Part shown: one piece after another, positions 12,731 through 25,883 of the stretch
How positions within the stretch are numbered: the stretch's first letter is position 1
Layout of the letters: each line of letters begins with the position of its first letter
Origin: Enoplosus armatus
Taxonomy: Eukaryota > Chordata > Actinopteri > Centrarchiformes > Enoplosidae
Assembly (NCBI RefSeq): GCF_043641665.1
Contig: NC_092203.1
Coordinates: forward strand, 12,418,873-12,482,872
Reading direction: 5' to 3'
Length of the DNA: 64,000 bases
The notes under the pieces: model-generated
Seen by the model: the letters and a program-made list of their open reading frames with translations, nothing else
What the model was told of the DNA's origin: nothing
The model's database searches: none
Program-made: the position numbers and the translations under genes

Positions 12731-13064
12731 AGTCCATGGACAAAGGTTTGTGGACGCTGTTGTCCATAAAAACATGTTTTTTCCCAGTTTGGTTCCCAGT
12801 TGAAGAACATGGCTGTCCTTGGAGTCCTGACCTGAACCCCATCCAACACCTTTGGGATGAACTGGAACTGTGAGCCAGACCTGATCCCCATCATCATTGC
12901 TGGCCCTCACTGATGCTCTGGTGTCTGAATGGGAGCAAATCCCTGCAGCAGGTTAGACATCTGGAGGCTGTTAGAGCAGCACATTAATGAACATGGTGTC
13001 ACGTTACACTGTCACTTATTGAGAGAATGATCAGCTGTCCACATACTTTTGGCCATATAGTGAA
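12731..13064. mobile_element. Tc1/mariner deletion derivative
   Basis: The right end (13035-13063) reads CTGTCCACATACTTTTGGCCATATAGTG, a classic fish Tc1-like terminus. The left end near 12731-12756 is a degraded inverted copy. In between, 12817-12868 on the plus strand encodes SPDLNPIQHLWDELE, the C-terminal DDE-region signature of Tc1 transposases, followed by a stop. The body is only about 330 bp, so most of the transposase is deleted and the copy is dead. Confidence 0.8.
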
Positions 13065-13714
13065 TCACAGACTGACAAACCTGCTCTTGTTACAGTCAGT
13101 GACTCTGTTTAAAAGTTTTAGGTTCCCGACACCTCCGTGAAACTGTGCAGCTTATTGAATTCTTCCAGTCCAGCAGAGGGCAGCATCCTGCCTGTTACGT
13201 CCACTGACTTTCCTCACTGTTTCAGGTCTGCCACGCCCCTCTGTGAGAGCCTGGATCACCCACACCTGAACTTAATTTCTTCATCAGTGGAGCTGTCATC
13301 AATAAGGAGCTTCGTGCTGTTTTTCTGTTTGATTCTATCGACCAATGGAGCTTTTTATTTTCTAGTTAGTGTTTTTTTTGTTTATCATTTTGGCCTTGGA
13401 GACCCTGACACCTTATTTGCTTCCATTTCTGCAATTTTAGTTGGTTTATCTCTGTTAATCATTGTTCTGTGAATACAACTTGTTCATTGTTACACTTAAA
13501 GTGGTCCAGCAGCCTTTTTCTGACTTTCTGGTCACAACTTTTTGACCATGGGTGAACTGGTTGTCTTACTCCCTGTGTTCCCCCACACATTAAATAAAGG
13601 TCGTAACAGTCCCACTGATGAAGAGGAAGGTGAGTTGGAGCCTGCATGAATATGAAGGTCAGAGGAGGAATCAGACTGTTAACACTCCGTTTGACTGCGT
13701 ACTCAGAAAAACAG

Positions 13715-13858
13715 TCACATTACATTCTTATTTTTATATTTTGTACATACTTTTAGCTCTAAATTATGCGACTTTCTACTCTTGAATGGGAGCACCGGTA
13801 CTGTACAATTTCCCCCCGGGGATCAATAAAGTATTTCTGATTCTGATTCTGATTCTGG
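13715..13858 (+). mobile_element. LINE 3' end with (ATTCTG)n tail
   Basis: This 5'-truncated copy matches the reverse complement of 32762-32900. It shares TTGAATGGGAGCACCGGTAC, the block CCCCGGGGATCAATAAAGTA and a terminal run of TTCTGATTCTGATTCTG. The microsatellite-like tail is typical of L2/CR1-clade LINEs. Confidence 0.8.
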
Positions 13859-14400
13859 TTCATCTAAATACACTCTGACAACAAGTTTTCAGTTTTGAAG
13901 GTTGACGTCAAGAGGAAACCCAAAGGTTCTGAATATCGACGGAGGAAATGAAGCTTTCTGAAGATCTCAACTGTTTTCTTGCTAAATTACAGCCTTATTT
14001 TATAATATTACACATTTCTTTCATATAATCACTTCTTCTAAAATGACTTGTTTCTTCAAAATGTTCCAACGTGATCTTTTCTTTTCCCCTCAGCGGCTGC
14101 AGCGTCTTCAGACTATGTGTTGGTGTGTATTGTATTGTGACTCTTTTAATGTAAAGTTATGACCATATCTTTAAAAATAACTCTTTCATGTAAAATTAGT
14201 CTTTACTCCAAATATGTCACTTTCTTTTAAAATTGATCATTTCCAAAAATCACTGTTTCCTCTCACATTATGACTTCATCTCAGTTGTTTTCTTTATTTT
14301 CTAAATATCAGGATTTAATGCTTGAATGTTGTGCTTTGTTTTCAGCTGTCCTCCGCTGAAAAAGAAGAAGAGTGTGTCAGTGTGTACTTGTTGTCATGAG

Positions 14401-14486
14401 GACGGTCGTCATGTGATCAGCTGATTCTCTCAGTTTAACCTCAGTCAGACGTTTCGTCAGTTTCAGCCTGAACACACAAACACACG
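14401..14486 (+). promoter_or_regulatory. mlph: Candidate mlph promoter and non-coding first exon with M-box-like site
   Basis: TCATGTGA at 14409-14416 matches the MITF M-box/E-box core. About 70 bp downstream a consensus donor (CACACG then GTGAGT, 14486/14487) could end a non-coding first exon joined to the acceptor before the start codon (AG at 15511-15512). Exon use is inferred from position and splice consensus only. Confidence 0.4.
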
Positions 14487-15522
14487 GTGAGTCTTTATTC
14501 TTCTCTTTAATCTCATTTATTACATCTCATTATGTCTCATTACATCTCATTAAAACTACTGTAAACTCATTTAATTCAGACTGATAAAGTTTCTGTAACT
14601 AACTGAGAAACAGTGAGACATTTGTTGGTGTTTTTAATTATTGAACAAAGCTGCATTTAGATCTTTATTTTCAGACATTTGTTCTTGATGTATTATTTGT
14701 TTTCAATAGTTTCATCTGTAAAATGCAAAACTTTAGTTAACTAATCGATGAACTAAACGTATCATTTGAACAGTAGATACTCAAACAGTTTTATCTGTGA
14801 AAGATTTAATATGAAGAAAACATGTCTGATGTTTGAGTTGAGAAAAACATGTTTATCTTGTGTTTAGCTTTGTTGACTCTTATTTTGAAGGTTTTAATCA
14901 GCTATTTAGTTTTAAAATTCAGTTGATATTAAAGAAAAGTTTAATGTAACGAAGATGAATCATCAGTTGTGTAACATGTTTCAGGGTGTGGTGACAAACT
15001 GCAACTTAAACAACAAGCAATCGGCAACACAGACTGTTTTTTATATTTCAGCATGTTTTTGTCCTTTTAACTTATTTTAAGTCTGAATTCAGTTTTAAAA
15101 ATGTAGTTTTTATTGTAAAATTCAGTTCAAATGAAGTTTAATGAGACTGCAGATTTAAAGATGTTTTATAACTTTTAACATCTAAAAGTAAATCAGAGGT
15201 TCTCTAACCCACAGAGGTCACTGTTCAGTCAGTTACACACCTGAAATATCTTTTTCTCAAATACTTTTACTGTTTGTTTGTTTTTACCTCAAACTATTTA
15301 AATCTTTCTTTTCAAAATATTACACCTTTTCATTGTAACATATGTGTTTTTTTTTTAATGCACTGACAAACGACCAGACACAGGACCAACAACAGGAACT
15401 CCATTACTGTCCATGTGACGGTCGTGTTGTTCTGCTGGATGTTTAAGTCAATAAATACAGTTTTAAGTTACTTTAAATATATTTGTTTGCTGACGACATT
15501 GTCTTATTTCAGCGTGGACGTC

Positions 15523-18500
15523 ATGGAGCACAAACTGGATCTGTCTCGTCTGACGGACGAAGAGGCCAAACACGTCTGGGAGGTGATTCAACGAGACTTT
15601 AACCTCCGAAAGAAAGAGGAGGAGAGACTCGGGTATGTCTGCCTGTCTGTCTTTTTATTTGTTTGTATGTCAAACAGGGTTTTCACAGTTCTGTTCACAT
15701 TCAGTCACATCAAGAAGAGTTCAGTCCAAAGGACCTGAAGAGGTCTCAGGATACTGTATCCCAGCATGCATTTCACATCAACCAGCGGTGATGGAGGAGG
15801 AGTTGAGTCAGACTCATACCTGTAATTTTCATTCTACGACTATTATGTCACTTTATGAACTGTATTTGTGAAAATAAAGTCTCCTGTAAGATTCAGCTGT
15901 TAGCCATGTGAGAGCTTTCAGTCAGCATCCATGGTCATCATCCCGAGTGTAAATCTAATATTTAGTTTGTCTGACGGTGATGTGATTTTATTGGACAGTT
16001 TAACGACAGAGCTGCTCTGTTGAGCTTTGGGCTTCAGATGTACATACTAATCAATACAACAAGACATCAACACAAGATATCAAAATACATGTTTTCATCA
16101 TTCTGAACATATTAACATCATATATGTCAAATACATATTTTTAATATACAACATGGGAATAAAGGATTGTACAATAAACAACATATATTACAAGTACATG
16201 TATGCCAACCTAAATATTTGGTGTATTTGAGATTATAAAAGATTATACTTTACTCTAAATACATGTTTTAATACTTAAAATGATATAAAGTATGAACGTA
16301 TTAAAATCACGTGAAAAACGTGTTTTGATGTTGAATATATTACAGTCTATTAAACAAAATGTATTAAATACATCTAAGTAACATAGTACAATATGTAATA
16401 AGCGTGTATTTGCTGTATGTAACAGCAGCTCATGATATTAGTGGATGTTTTATGAAGTGTTTCTGTGAGTCGACTGCTTCATGTGAGTTCTGGAGGAATG
16501 TGAGCGTGAAAGACGTCGTTGTTGTTTCAGTCGATCATGACTCGGTCACACGGCCGAGAGTCAGCAGCAGAAAACGGGAAACGGGTCACAAAGACGCTCT
16601 GTGTTCCAATAACGACTCCAACTCCCATCAGCCCCGGGGGCAAACACACTGAGAGACAGAGGACACAGATGGAGGGACTTAAAAGACTTCAAATTAGAAA
16701 CTTTTTCTTCCACAGATGTCCTTTCAAGCCTAGACGAGTTTCCCTGTGAGAGTGAAGTAATGACTGATAATCAATAACGGTATGATTCAGGAACAGAAAG
16801 CAGCTCCTGTCTTCAGTCTGAACCAGTGAATTGTTCCTTTGTGATGACTGGAAGAAGCTGATTATTTGATTATAACTGTGAAAATGACGAAACACAAGAA
16901 CACATTCAAGATACAAACTGTCTGATTAACACTAAATGTTTTTATCACAGACTTTAGTTTGACAGCTTTTTTCCTCCATATTATTTACATACAGTGACCT
17001 GCAGATACAACAGCATCCCACAATTATAATAATAATAATAATAAACTTGTGAAAACATTTTAATAACAGAAGTATCTGATACAGACTGGGTTATAACTTT
17101 AGGCTGCAAACTAAAGAATAAATACATGAATAAAAGTAAAATAATGTTCCTGATAATTACAGGAAGGGCCGCAAAGTTCATTGATTACTGCACTTTAAAA
17201 ATGACTGAGATTGTAATTTATGATTTGTTGGACATAGAAATAAAACTGTCTCTATAGTTAAAAATCATTCATCGACGTTGAAAGCTGCTGAAAAAATTTA
17301 GTTAAAACACAAAAATGTCCCCATAGATACAGAAAGCCCTGAACTTTTAGAAAGCTGTGAAATAAATGTGTCCATAGTTACAGATAACAACATTTAGGCT
17401 CAAACACTTTGTGAACAATTAAGAACATGTTTTGAAGAGGTTTTTAGATGTTGTAACTGATACCCCCACCCAATGCGGATATTACATTGAGTGACGGTTG
17501 TTCTATGACCTAATCTTTAGGTTTTCGAACGGACTCCCAAAATCTACACGCAAGACTGCTTTAGCCTGCTTAGGAAGCCTAATTACGTTCCCAGAATACC
17601 ACATCTCTAGGGCCTATATAGTCGACTATGTGCCGACCACCGGATATTAGCAGGAATATCTGTGTGTGGTAGGTGTTTGGAGATTGGTGGTCCCCCAGTA
17701 AGACCCCTGAAGGAAAAGATCAATACTGGGGGAGGTCCACAGTGAAGGGTGGCGGACACTCCTGGTTTTACACTGGGCCTGCCTCGAAGGCCCTAACCCT
17801 AATTTATAATTTAGAGATAAATTTAGGAAATCCCTCCCTGTGTACCAAGTATTCAGAAAACTTTAACCTCAACACCAAACATAATACAACAGCAGCAAAA
17901 CATCAGACAACCGAGCTGAACCTATTCAACATGTCCTTCCATATTGTACATTGCAATATAAACACAGTAGTCAGACAGAGATTCAGTCAGAAGGCCAGTC
18001 AGAAGGGTCCTGAGCCTTTGTTCTGCTCTTCCTTTTAAAACCTTTGCCCCCTGTTCTTGGGGGTCGGAGATCCATAAAAGGTCTTCCTCTGCACAAGCAC
18101 TTTAGCTATTGGGTGAAAACACATAAGATCACAAAAATACATTTTCCATATGTTAACAAAGCACGCTTCAACTTCCTTGTTTAAGAGGCGCCTCCAGGCA
18201 CCTAAGCAACCATGCATTTGTTGTTTTTTCACTGCAAGCTTAGGGTGTCCAGCAGATGCAGAAACCACAGGCATATATCTGTACCTTCAACTGCTGTTTT
18301 AGCAATTTCATAAAGGTGTGAAGTCTAGCCCCATATTGGGGAGACAGGTCACCTAAAGTATGTCTTGACCTGAACTTTTGAACTGTTTCTTAGAAAAGAG
18401 AGACTGTTAAACTTAATTTGAACTGTTACTTTGAAGAGAGAGGGGGGGAAAGGGTATGACTCAGACACAACACAGGTGGATTGCTCAACAGTTTTCATTA

Positions 18501-21500
18501 AAAATCCACAGTAAGAACAGAAACAACAGAGGCCAGTGGAGCTGAATCAATTAATCAACTTATCGATGAGTTGATCAGCAGTTAATCTTTTAACTCATTT
18601 ATTATTGAAAAATGAGAAATATTTGAAGTCTCTTTTCACTGGTTTACAGACAACTCTTCGTTGATTAGTCAAAGAAATAATTGATAACGACAATAAAAAT
18701 ACTAATTAGCAGCCCGACTGGGTGTTACATATGTACATATTGATTATTCAAATCATATATTACATAATTTCTGCTTCCCTGAGCTTTCAGTCATGGGGCA
18801 GTTTTCCTTGATGTTAACTGAACTCTTTAAATGTTCTTGGAGGTTTCAGTTCCCATCAGGATCCTAAAATATAAATAATTAAATATCTCTAATTTGTTGG
18901 TTTAACTTTCAGCATCACAAGGGAACCAGAAGTTAATTCACTGAGTTTGAAGCTGAAATCTTATGACAGGAACTCTGCCATTTTTAATAATTTAAACGTT
19001 TCGAGGAATCTGATTGGCTCCCTCCAGCAGTGTGATGATGAATATATGTGACAGTAAATAACAACAGACCCACTGTGGTTGGATCAATAGACTGAAGACT
19101 GTGAGAATGTGTTCAAACTGTGGTTCAGTTCCCTCGAGGTGGACATTCAGGTTTAAAGATTCAGTCACATGAGACACTAAGAACAAACTGTTCTTCCACA
19201 AGATGTTCAGCTGCTGCATCATCTGTTCACTGAGACACTGCTATTGTTCATTTAGATATAGATATGTATCCATTCATATATTGTTGAGATTGTTTACATT
19301 TAGTCCATTACAGCAGCTGAATCAGCTGTTAGCAGCTCCTGTCTGCAATGTCCTCATGGACAGACAGACAACTATCACTGATCACTGAGACACTGAAGGA
19401 AACTTAAAAACAGGAGGATTCTCACGCAGGTTCTGCAGCGTCTTCTCCTCTGAGTGGATTTCTGGAGGTTTATTCTGATGGACATCAGAGATGATGACCT
19501 CCTCTGGCACTGAATGATTCAACATGTGTTTCATGTCTGAGTTATGACTCTGAGAAGGAGTGAGATGTTTGACTCAAAGTATCACACATTTTGTTGACTG
19601 ATCCCATAGAATATTGACCTTGTTGAAACAAATAGAATTTCTTCACGTGTTATTAAACCACGTCTGCACCCCAACACATTAAACATGGTGGTAACAACCT
19701 CATGTTTTTGCAGTGACCTGAAGACTAAAATCGAGAAGGAGGATACGAAACGAGAGCTGCTGGGTTCTCAGAGTCAGCTGTCCGACTCGCACTGCATCCG
19801 CTGCCTGCAGCCCTTCAAGTTTCTGGTCAACAGCAAACGTCAGTGTCTGGACTGCCACATGTACACCTGCAAGTCCTGCAGCCGCTACAACAAGAAGGAG
19901 CACGGCTGGGTGTGTGACAACTGCCGCATGACCAGGTGAGACACCCACAGGTAGGTGTGGGTACTGACAGTGCAGGTAAGAATGTATCATGAACCAGCAG
20001 CGTTCTCTAAGAATTCAGACACAAACAGATCTGTGGTGAGCATGGCATCATTTTGTGTCAGAGATAAACTTTACACAAAATGGAGCCTCTCGCTGATTAT
20101 TGTGTATGTTAACGTGTTAGCACCAACTGTTAACACTGTGTGCTAAAGGATTAGTGTTTGCTAACGTGTTAGCATGGAGCACCTATACTACATAGACTAA
20201 AGTGTTAGCTTATAGATTATTAGTTTAACTGTTATATTCGCTACGGTGTTAGCATGAGTCATAGTAACCTCTAAGCTAGGTATAACTAGTGTATGCTTAA
20301 GTGTTGGCCTGCAGCTTGATGTGTGATCTGCTCGTGGCTTCAGTGCTCCAGTCAAAGTTCATGTTGTGTGTATTATGAAGTACATGTGTGTATTTCTGCA
20401 GGGTGTTGAAGATCGGTACAGTGGGTTGGTACCACGACAACGTGAGAAACCGCTTCAAACGCTTCGGCAGCGCCAAGGTGATGAGGTCACTGTACAAGAG
20501 GCTGAACGGAGACGGTGAGTCAGCTCTGACATCACTGTTACCTGTAGGACTCACCTGTGTGGGAGGGTCCTGGGACACAGCTGGTTTTTAATGGAGCTCA
20601 GAGTCACATGAGGTCTTCAGACCATCAGCTGTGAAACACATGATGTGTTTACTGATAGCCATCAGTCACACCGACTCTGTTATTAAATACTTATTTAATT
20701 TGAATTAACTTGATTTATTGTTTGCAGCAGTTCAAACAGACGTCACAGAACAAGTTGTCATGCTGAGAACAAATAATGATCTTTAAATTAATGATTATAT
20801 AAACATGCCAATAAGACTTCCTGTGTTTTCTTCTTCAGGTGGTCGTGATGACGACACTCAGAGTATGCCGGACGTCCGCAGCCGTGAGTCTCTGCTGAAA
20901 CACTTGTTTGATTCAAGCTGCACATATAGAAATATTATTAACTATTAATTACACTGGGGAACAATTTGAAAAAAAAATTCTGTTGAGTTAGATTTTTATG
21001 CTGATTAAAACTAAAATTGGCATGCTGATTCCAAAATTGCACGTCAAGTTTTTTCTCCACAGCTTACCCTCCAGATAAGCAAAATTCCACTGATTAGCTG
21101 TAGTAAGACTTGCCAGCTGATTACGATTGGACTCATCTACAGCTACGTGGCAACTTGTTTGTGCAGTCACAACTGAGACAGTGCGGTGAGAGGTGTGTGC
21201 AGCTCCCAATAGGTCAGTACTATCACACACATATCTGTTAAGTACAGTATTTTTCATATTTTTTAAGAAAACGGGGATCCTATAGTTCAAAAACTTGACG
21301 TGATAGAGAAAAACAGAGATCAGTTTTGGATTCCGCACCCAAAAATTAGTTAAAAACAGTTGTCAGACCTAACTCAACAAAAATTGTGTTCCCCAGTGTT
21401 ATCAACAATTAACTGAGAGGAAATTCATTTTTCACCTGTACAAAATAAAAGTCCTTTTTGAAGTCCTGTAATCTTCCCGACATGTCGACCACAAACAGCA

Positions 21501-24500
21501 TTTTTTTCCTCCAGATTCTAAACACACATTTGATATTCATGTGTTTCATTTTGAAATTTGAGTTGTGACTCACTGAAAAGAAGAGACCACCTACTGTTAG
21601 CAGGCATTTCATCAGATAATAACACTTAACTATATATACATATATAATGTATTAACATTTCTTGCTGTTGTTGAAATTTGTAGTTTAATCCAGACTTGTT
21701 GATTGTATTTATATTTGTACCTGCAGACGTGTATAACGGTCACGAGGACGACCATGGAGAGGCTGATGCTCAGCGCTACAAATCGGTGAAAATAAAAATG
21801 TAAATCTTCTTAAAGTGAATCAGACGAGAATCCTGCAGCTTTAAAACTCTTTGTCTTTCAGATGAGGAAAAGTAAACGTCTGCTGTCAGTTCATCCTCTG
21901 GACTTTGACCCTGAGGAATACTTCCCTCATTCACGACGACCGTCTGTACAGGTATGACGACACTTGAAGTACACTGACACCTGAAGAACACTGACACCTG
22001 ACAACAACACATTTAACATCTCTTTTGCAGCAGATACAGGAGGATCGAGGCTACAGGAACGATGTGGACTATGACATGAACAACCACCGAGTGAACCGCA
22101 GGAAGAGTCTGGACCGATACAGCATGAGATCTGGTACATATATACAAATACACACAGGACGCACATAAAAACATACACGTGGTTCAGGCTCTTTACCTGT
22201 CTGTGTCTGCGTCTACCTGTCTGTCTGTGTCTGCGTCTACCCGTCTGTCTGTGTCTACCTGTGTCTCTGTCTACCTGTCGGTCTTGTCAGATGACTATGG
22301 AGACAGCAGGATGGTCCGGACTCGCTCTCTGTCTAAGATCAGCTCCTCGGTGGCTCGGCAGCAGTACGTCGACACCTCAGACGAGGACGAGTACCCGAGG
22401 TACCCCCCCATGTACCAACAACCCCCCCACCGCCGCAGGAACAGCAGAGCCTCCTCCCAGGAGAACCTGGGACAAGCCCCGCCCGTAAGAAAAAGCAACC
22501 AATCACTGTCTGAGTGTTTGTACGAACCACCTGTTTTACTGCCAATCATCTGTTCTCTTATTCAACGTGAAACAGAAACTGGAACATTTACGCAACCAAG
22601 ACTGGAATGTTTTTTACTTTGAAAACCAAAACATTTTGACTGAACACTGGAGTTTCTTTTTAGTAATTTTGTCGTTTCCAAGCCCAAACTGATAACTATC
22701 ATAGACGCCGATCATCTCCTGATTATCTCTTGTTTGGTTTTTCCTTGGAAGATGAATGAGTTGAACAAACGCATGTCGGCCATAGAGAGTCTGCTGAGCC
22801 GCCTGGAGGAGAAGATGACACCTGCTGACGAGGTGAGACGGGACGGACCAGCTTAAAAATAAATCTCTTCTTTCATTAAACGGTTAAATTCTGCTACAGG
22901 AAAGAATCTGGTTTTATTTTGAAATAATACTCGTCCTGCAGACGTCGACTCCGAATGAGGAGGAGAAGCTGAGGAGGAAGCTGAGCGAGTTGGCAGGGAA
23001 CCTGAGCGACAAGGGCCTGTCGTCGGACGACGAGGCTGGAAAGAAGCCCTTCTCTGTGGGTAAAAGTCTGGCTGGCTTCAGGGGTGGCCCGGTGGTCACT
23101 CTGGACTCCATGAAGGACAAAGAACTGAGCTCATCCAGCGACGAGATGCCCACCGAGGCTCAGAAGGTAGGAAGGAAGTCAAGACGGATGATCTGACCCA
23201 ACTTATTAATGGGCTCTCATTCTGGGTGGATTTTACATCAAATGGGAACCTGGAGGTTTCTGAAACGTCAGTGTTTCTGACATTAATTCAGACTCATGCT
23301 AACCTCAGAGAGCAAGATGGATCTAATATCTTCATATAAGATGTGATTTTGTTCAAGCAGGATGGTTCTGACCTTAAGTCAGACTCACCTGGAGGTCGTA
23401 GAGGTTTCTGACCTCAGTTTGAAACAGTATCATGCAGGTTTCTCTGTTTAGCTTTTAGGATGTTTTATAAATGTCCAGGATCCCATTTGTGAGGAATGTA
23501 GTGAAAGACGGCATGGCTCAGCTTATCCCCAAAGAAAAGGTTCTAATCCATCAGGAAAGAATCTGAACAGACATTTTGAAAAGAATTATAGATTTAAAAT
23601 TAGACTTCATATTTAGTCTTTTGTCAAAATAAGATGTTTCTGGAAGCACAAAGTTTTCACCAAAGAAGAAGAATCATATGACAACGACTTGGAGACTTAA
23701 ATCTCTTCATGTTTTAGAAAGTTTTGTCCTGAAAACTGGATCATTAAAGTCTGAGTGACTTTCCTTCCTGAAATGGATGAAGGGCATTTTGAAGATGAAC
23801 TTGTCTTTGTCGGTGTTTCTGATGAAGATATGCCTCCTCACTAACCGGCTGCCTCCTGCGTTAGTTAACAACCTCCAGAAGTCTTGTAAAAGAAGGTTGT
23901 GTAAATGTGAAGGTCAGCAGCCACCTGCCTGTACCACCTAGACACCCCAGAGATCAGGTTCTTCAGTGGTGTTATTTCAGTTCATCCACACAGCATAACC
24001 CAAATTTACTCCTGACTCCAGAGTGCAGTTAAAAGCCTTTATTAAAATAAAGTCTTTTATTGTTAATAGTCAGAGGGCTTTGGAGTTTATTGTGGCTCCA
24101 AGGAACACCTGAGTTCAGAGTCCAGTTTTTTATCTTGCAAGAACAAGATGGCTCTAATATCTTGTCGTGGTCAAGTTACCAAATATACAGCAGATTTAAT
24201 ATCTTGTTCTCTAATAGATGCAACACATTTTGAGGTTATTGTGGTGAGATGGGACCAGCAGCAAAGTTTTCTCAAGTATTTAAATATTTGATTTCTCTCG
24301 TACTCTTTAATATGCCACTTTATATTCTGACATTATTTTTCTCTCTGCTGACTGACACAAGTGTACTACGTCACTACGTTCTCACAGACTCTTCATCCAT
24401 GAGGAAATATGACCGCAGGATTCGATGTAATCAGATCAATAGTTCGTCCCAAAGCTTCAACAGGACGAAACTGACCGCACTCTTATTGTTGCGTCCAGGC

Positions 24501-25850
24501 TGGTGGCTGCTGCAGGATCAGATGTTGTTTTCCAGCTGCTAACATCTGTCCCTCTACATGGCTTTCAGAGATCAACTGCTGCCGCCCTCTGTGACCTCAC
24601 CACTGAGGTCCTGAGAACCATTAATGCCACAGAAAACGCAATGGTCGAGTACGGCCTCTCAGAGCCGGTCGACAGATCCCACTTAGTAGGGACTGACGTT
24701 AAGCAAGCAGATGATGCTTTCAGGGAACTTGAGGAAAATGTAAGCTTCAAACATGAACTGCACGCCTCATTTCCCCCCTAACCTCTTTTGTCTGAAGGTC
24801 AAACTAAGCCGAACCCTCCTGCCTCGTCTGAAGCATGACGGAAATGTCTGGACTGGCTTCAAATCTCCCCGGCTGCTGTGTCACAAACAGGGCTGGGTAT
24901 CTGAAAGACATACTGGGCTGTACTAGTTTGGGTCCAGCAAGAGCAGAGAAAAGATATTTTGGCATTTTCAATTTTCAGTTATCACTTCATTTTAAACTCC
25001 TATCTCATGAGAAAACAATCAAGAAAACTTGTGAAATCTTGTCATTACAAGAGCCAACTCTCTGAAACAATTATCTCATAATATCATGAGAACATTTCCT
25101 TGTGAGGAAACTATCTCAGAATCAAAAATCTCATAAGATCCGATCTCTCAAGAAAACTATGTCACAATTACTTTATTCTTTATTACAAGAAGTTAAGTAC
25201 AATAATTGATCTTGTAATAATAATAATAACAATAAAGATATTATCTCATGAGATCTCATTGCAAAGGTTCTGATGATTATAATATTAATCAGTTTATCAG
25301 TCGTTAAACTCAGTTTACACTTGTTAGTGGATTTCACATGAACACCATCAGAGAACCAGTCTGTGTCATACGCAGCCCTGTTGTTGTTATTATCAGTGGT
25401 GTGCAGGTGTGTTAGCGCCCTCTCAGGTGACACAGGTGTGTTTGTCGTGTTACTTGTCCAGGTGTACATCGCAGCCGGTCAGTCATATGAACTGGAGTCG
25501 AAGCTGCGACGACTCGAGCAGAGCGCCAAGAATCGTTTCGGAGGGACAACCGACTCCGAGCTGTCGGAGCTGGAGGACGTGATGGCGCTGACCGCCGCCA
25601 GAGTCCAGAGCGCCGAGAGCGAGGTGGGTCGAGCAGATCATCTCATGCAAAAACTGAGATCTTTATCCACTAATTATGAGAAAATGATCCAGTAATTAAG
25701 AGATCTTGATGCATGATTAGAAGAAAACCATCTCGTTCTTACAAAATCCTTCTTTCATGAGAAATTGATCGTGTAGTTATGAGAGAAACACTCTGTAAAG
25801 ATAATCCTGACAGATTTGTTCCTGAAAATCAAACCAAAGTCATGATTATA

Positions 25851-25883
<33 letters not shown>

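Noticed and set aside
13137..13472. 111-codon plus-strand frame with a hydrophobic C-terminal half
   Set aside because: T-rich sequence gives hydrophobic codons by chance; no conserved motif, splice context or promoter seen. It could be part of an unrecognised repeat.
24249..24535. Open frame upstream of the mlph exon at 24536
   Set aside because: Only the TTTTCCAG acceptor at 24535 gives the phase needed to join the previous exon; sequence before it is intron.
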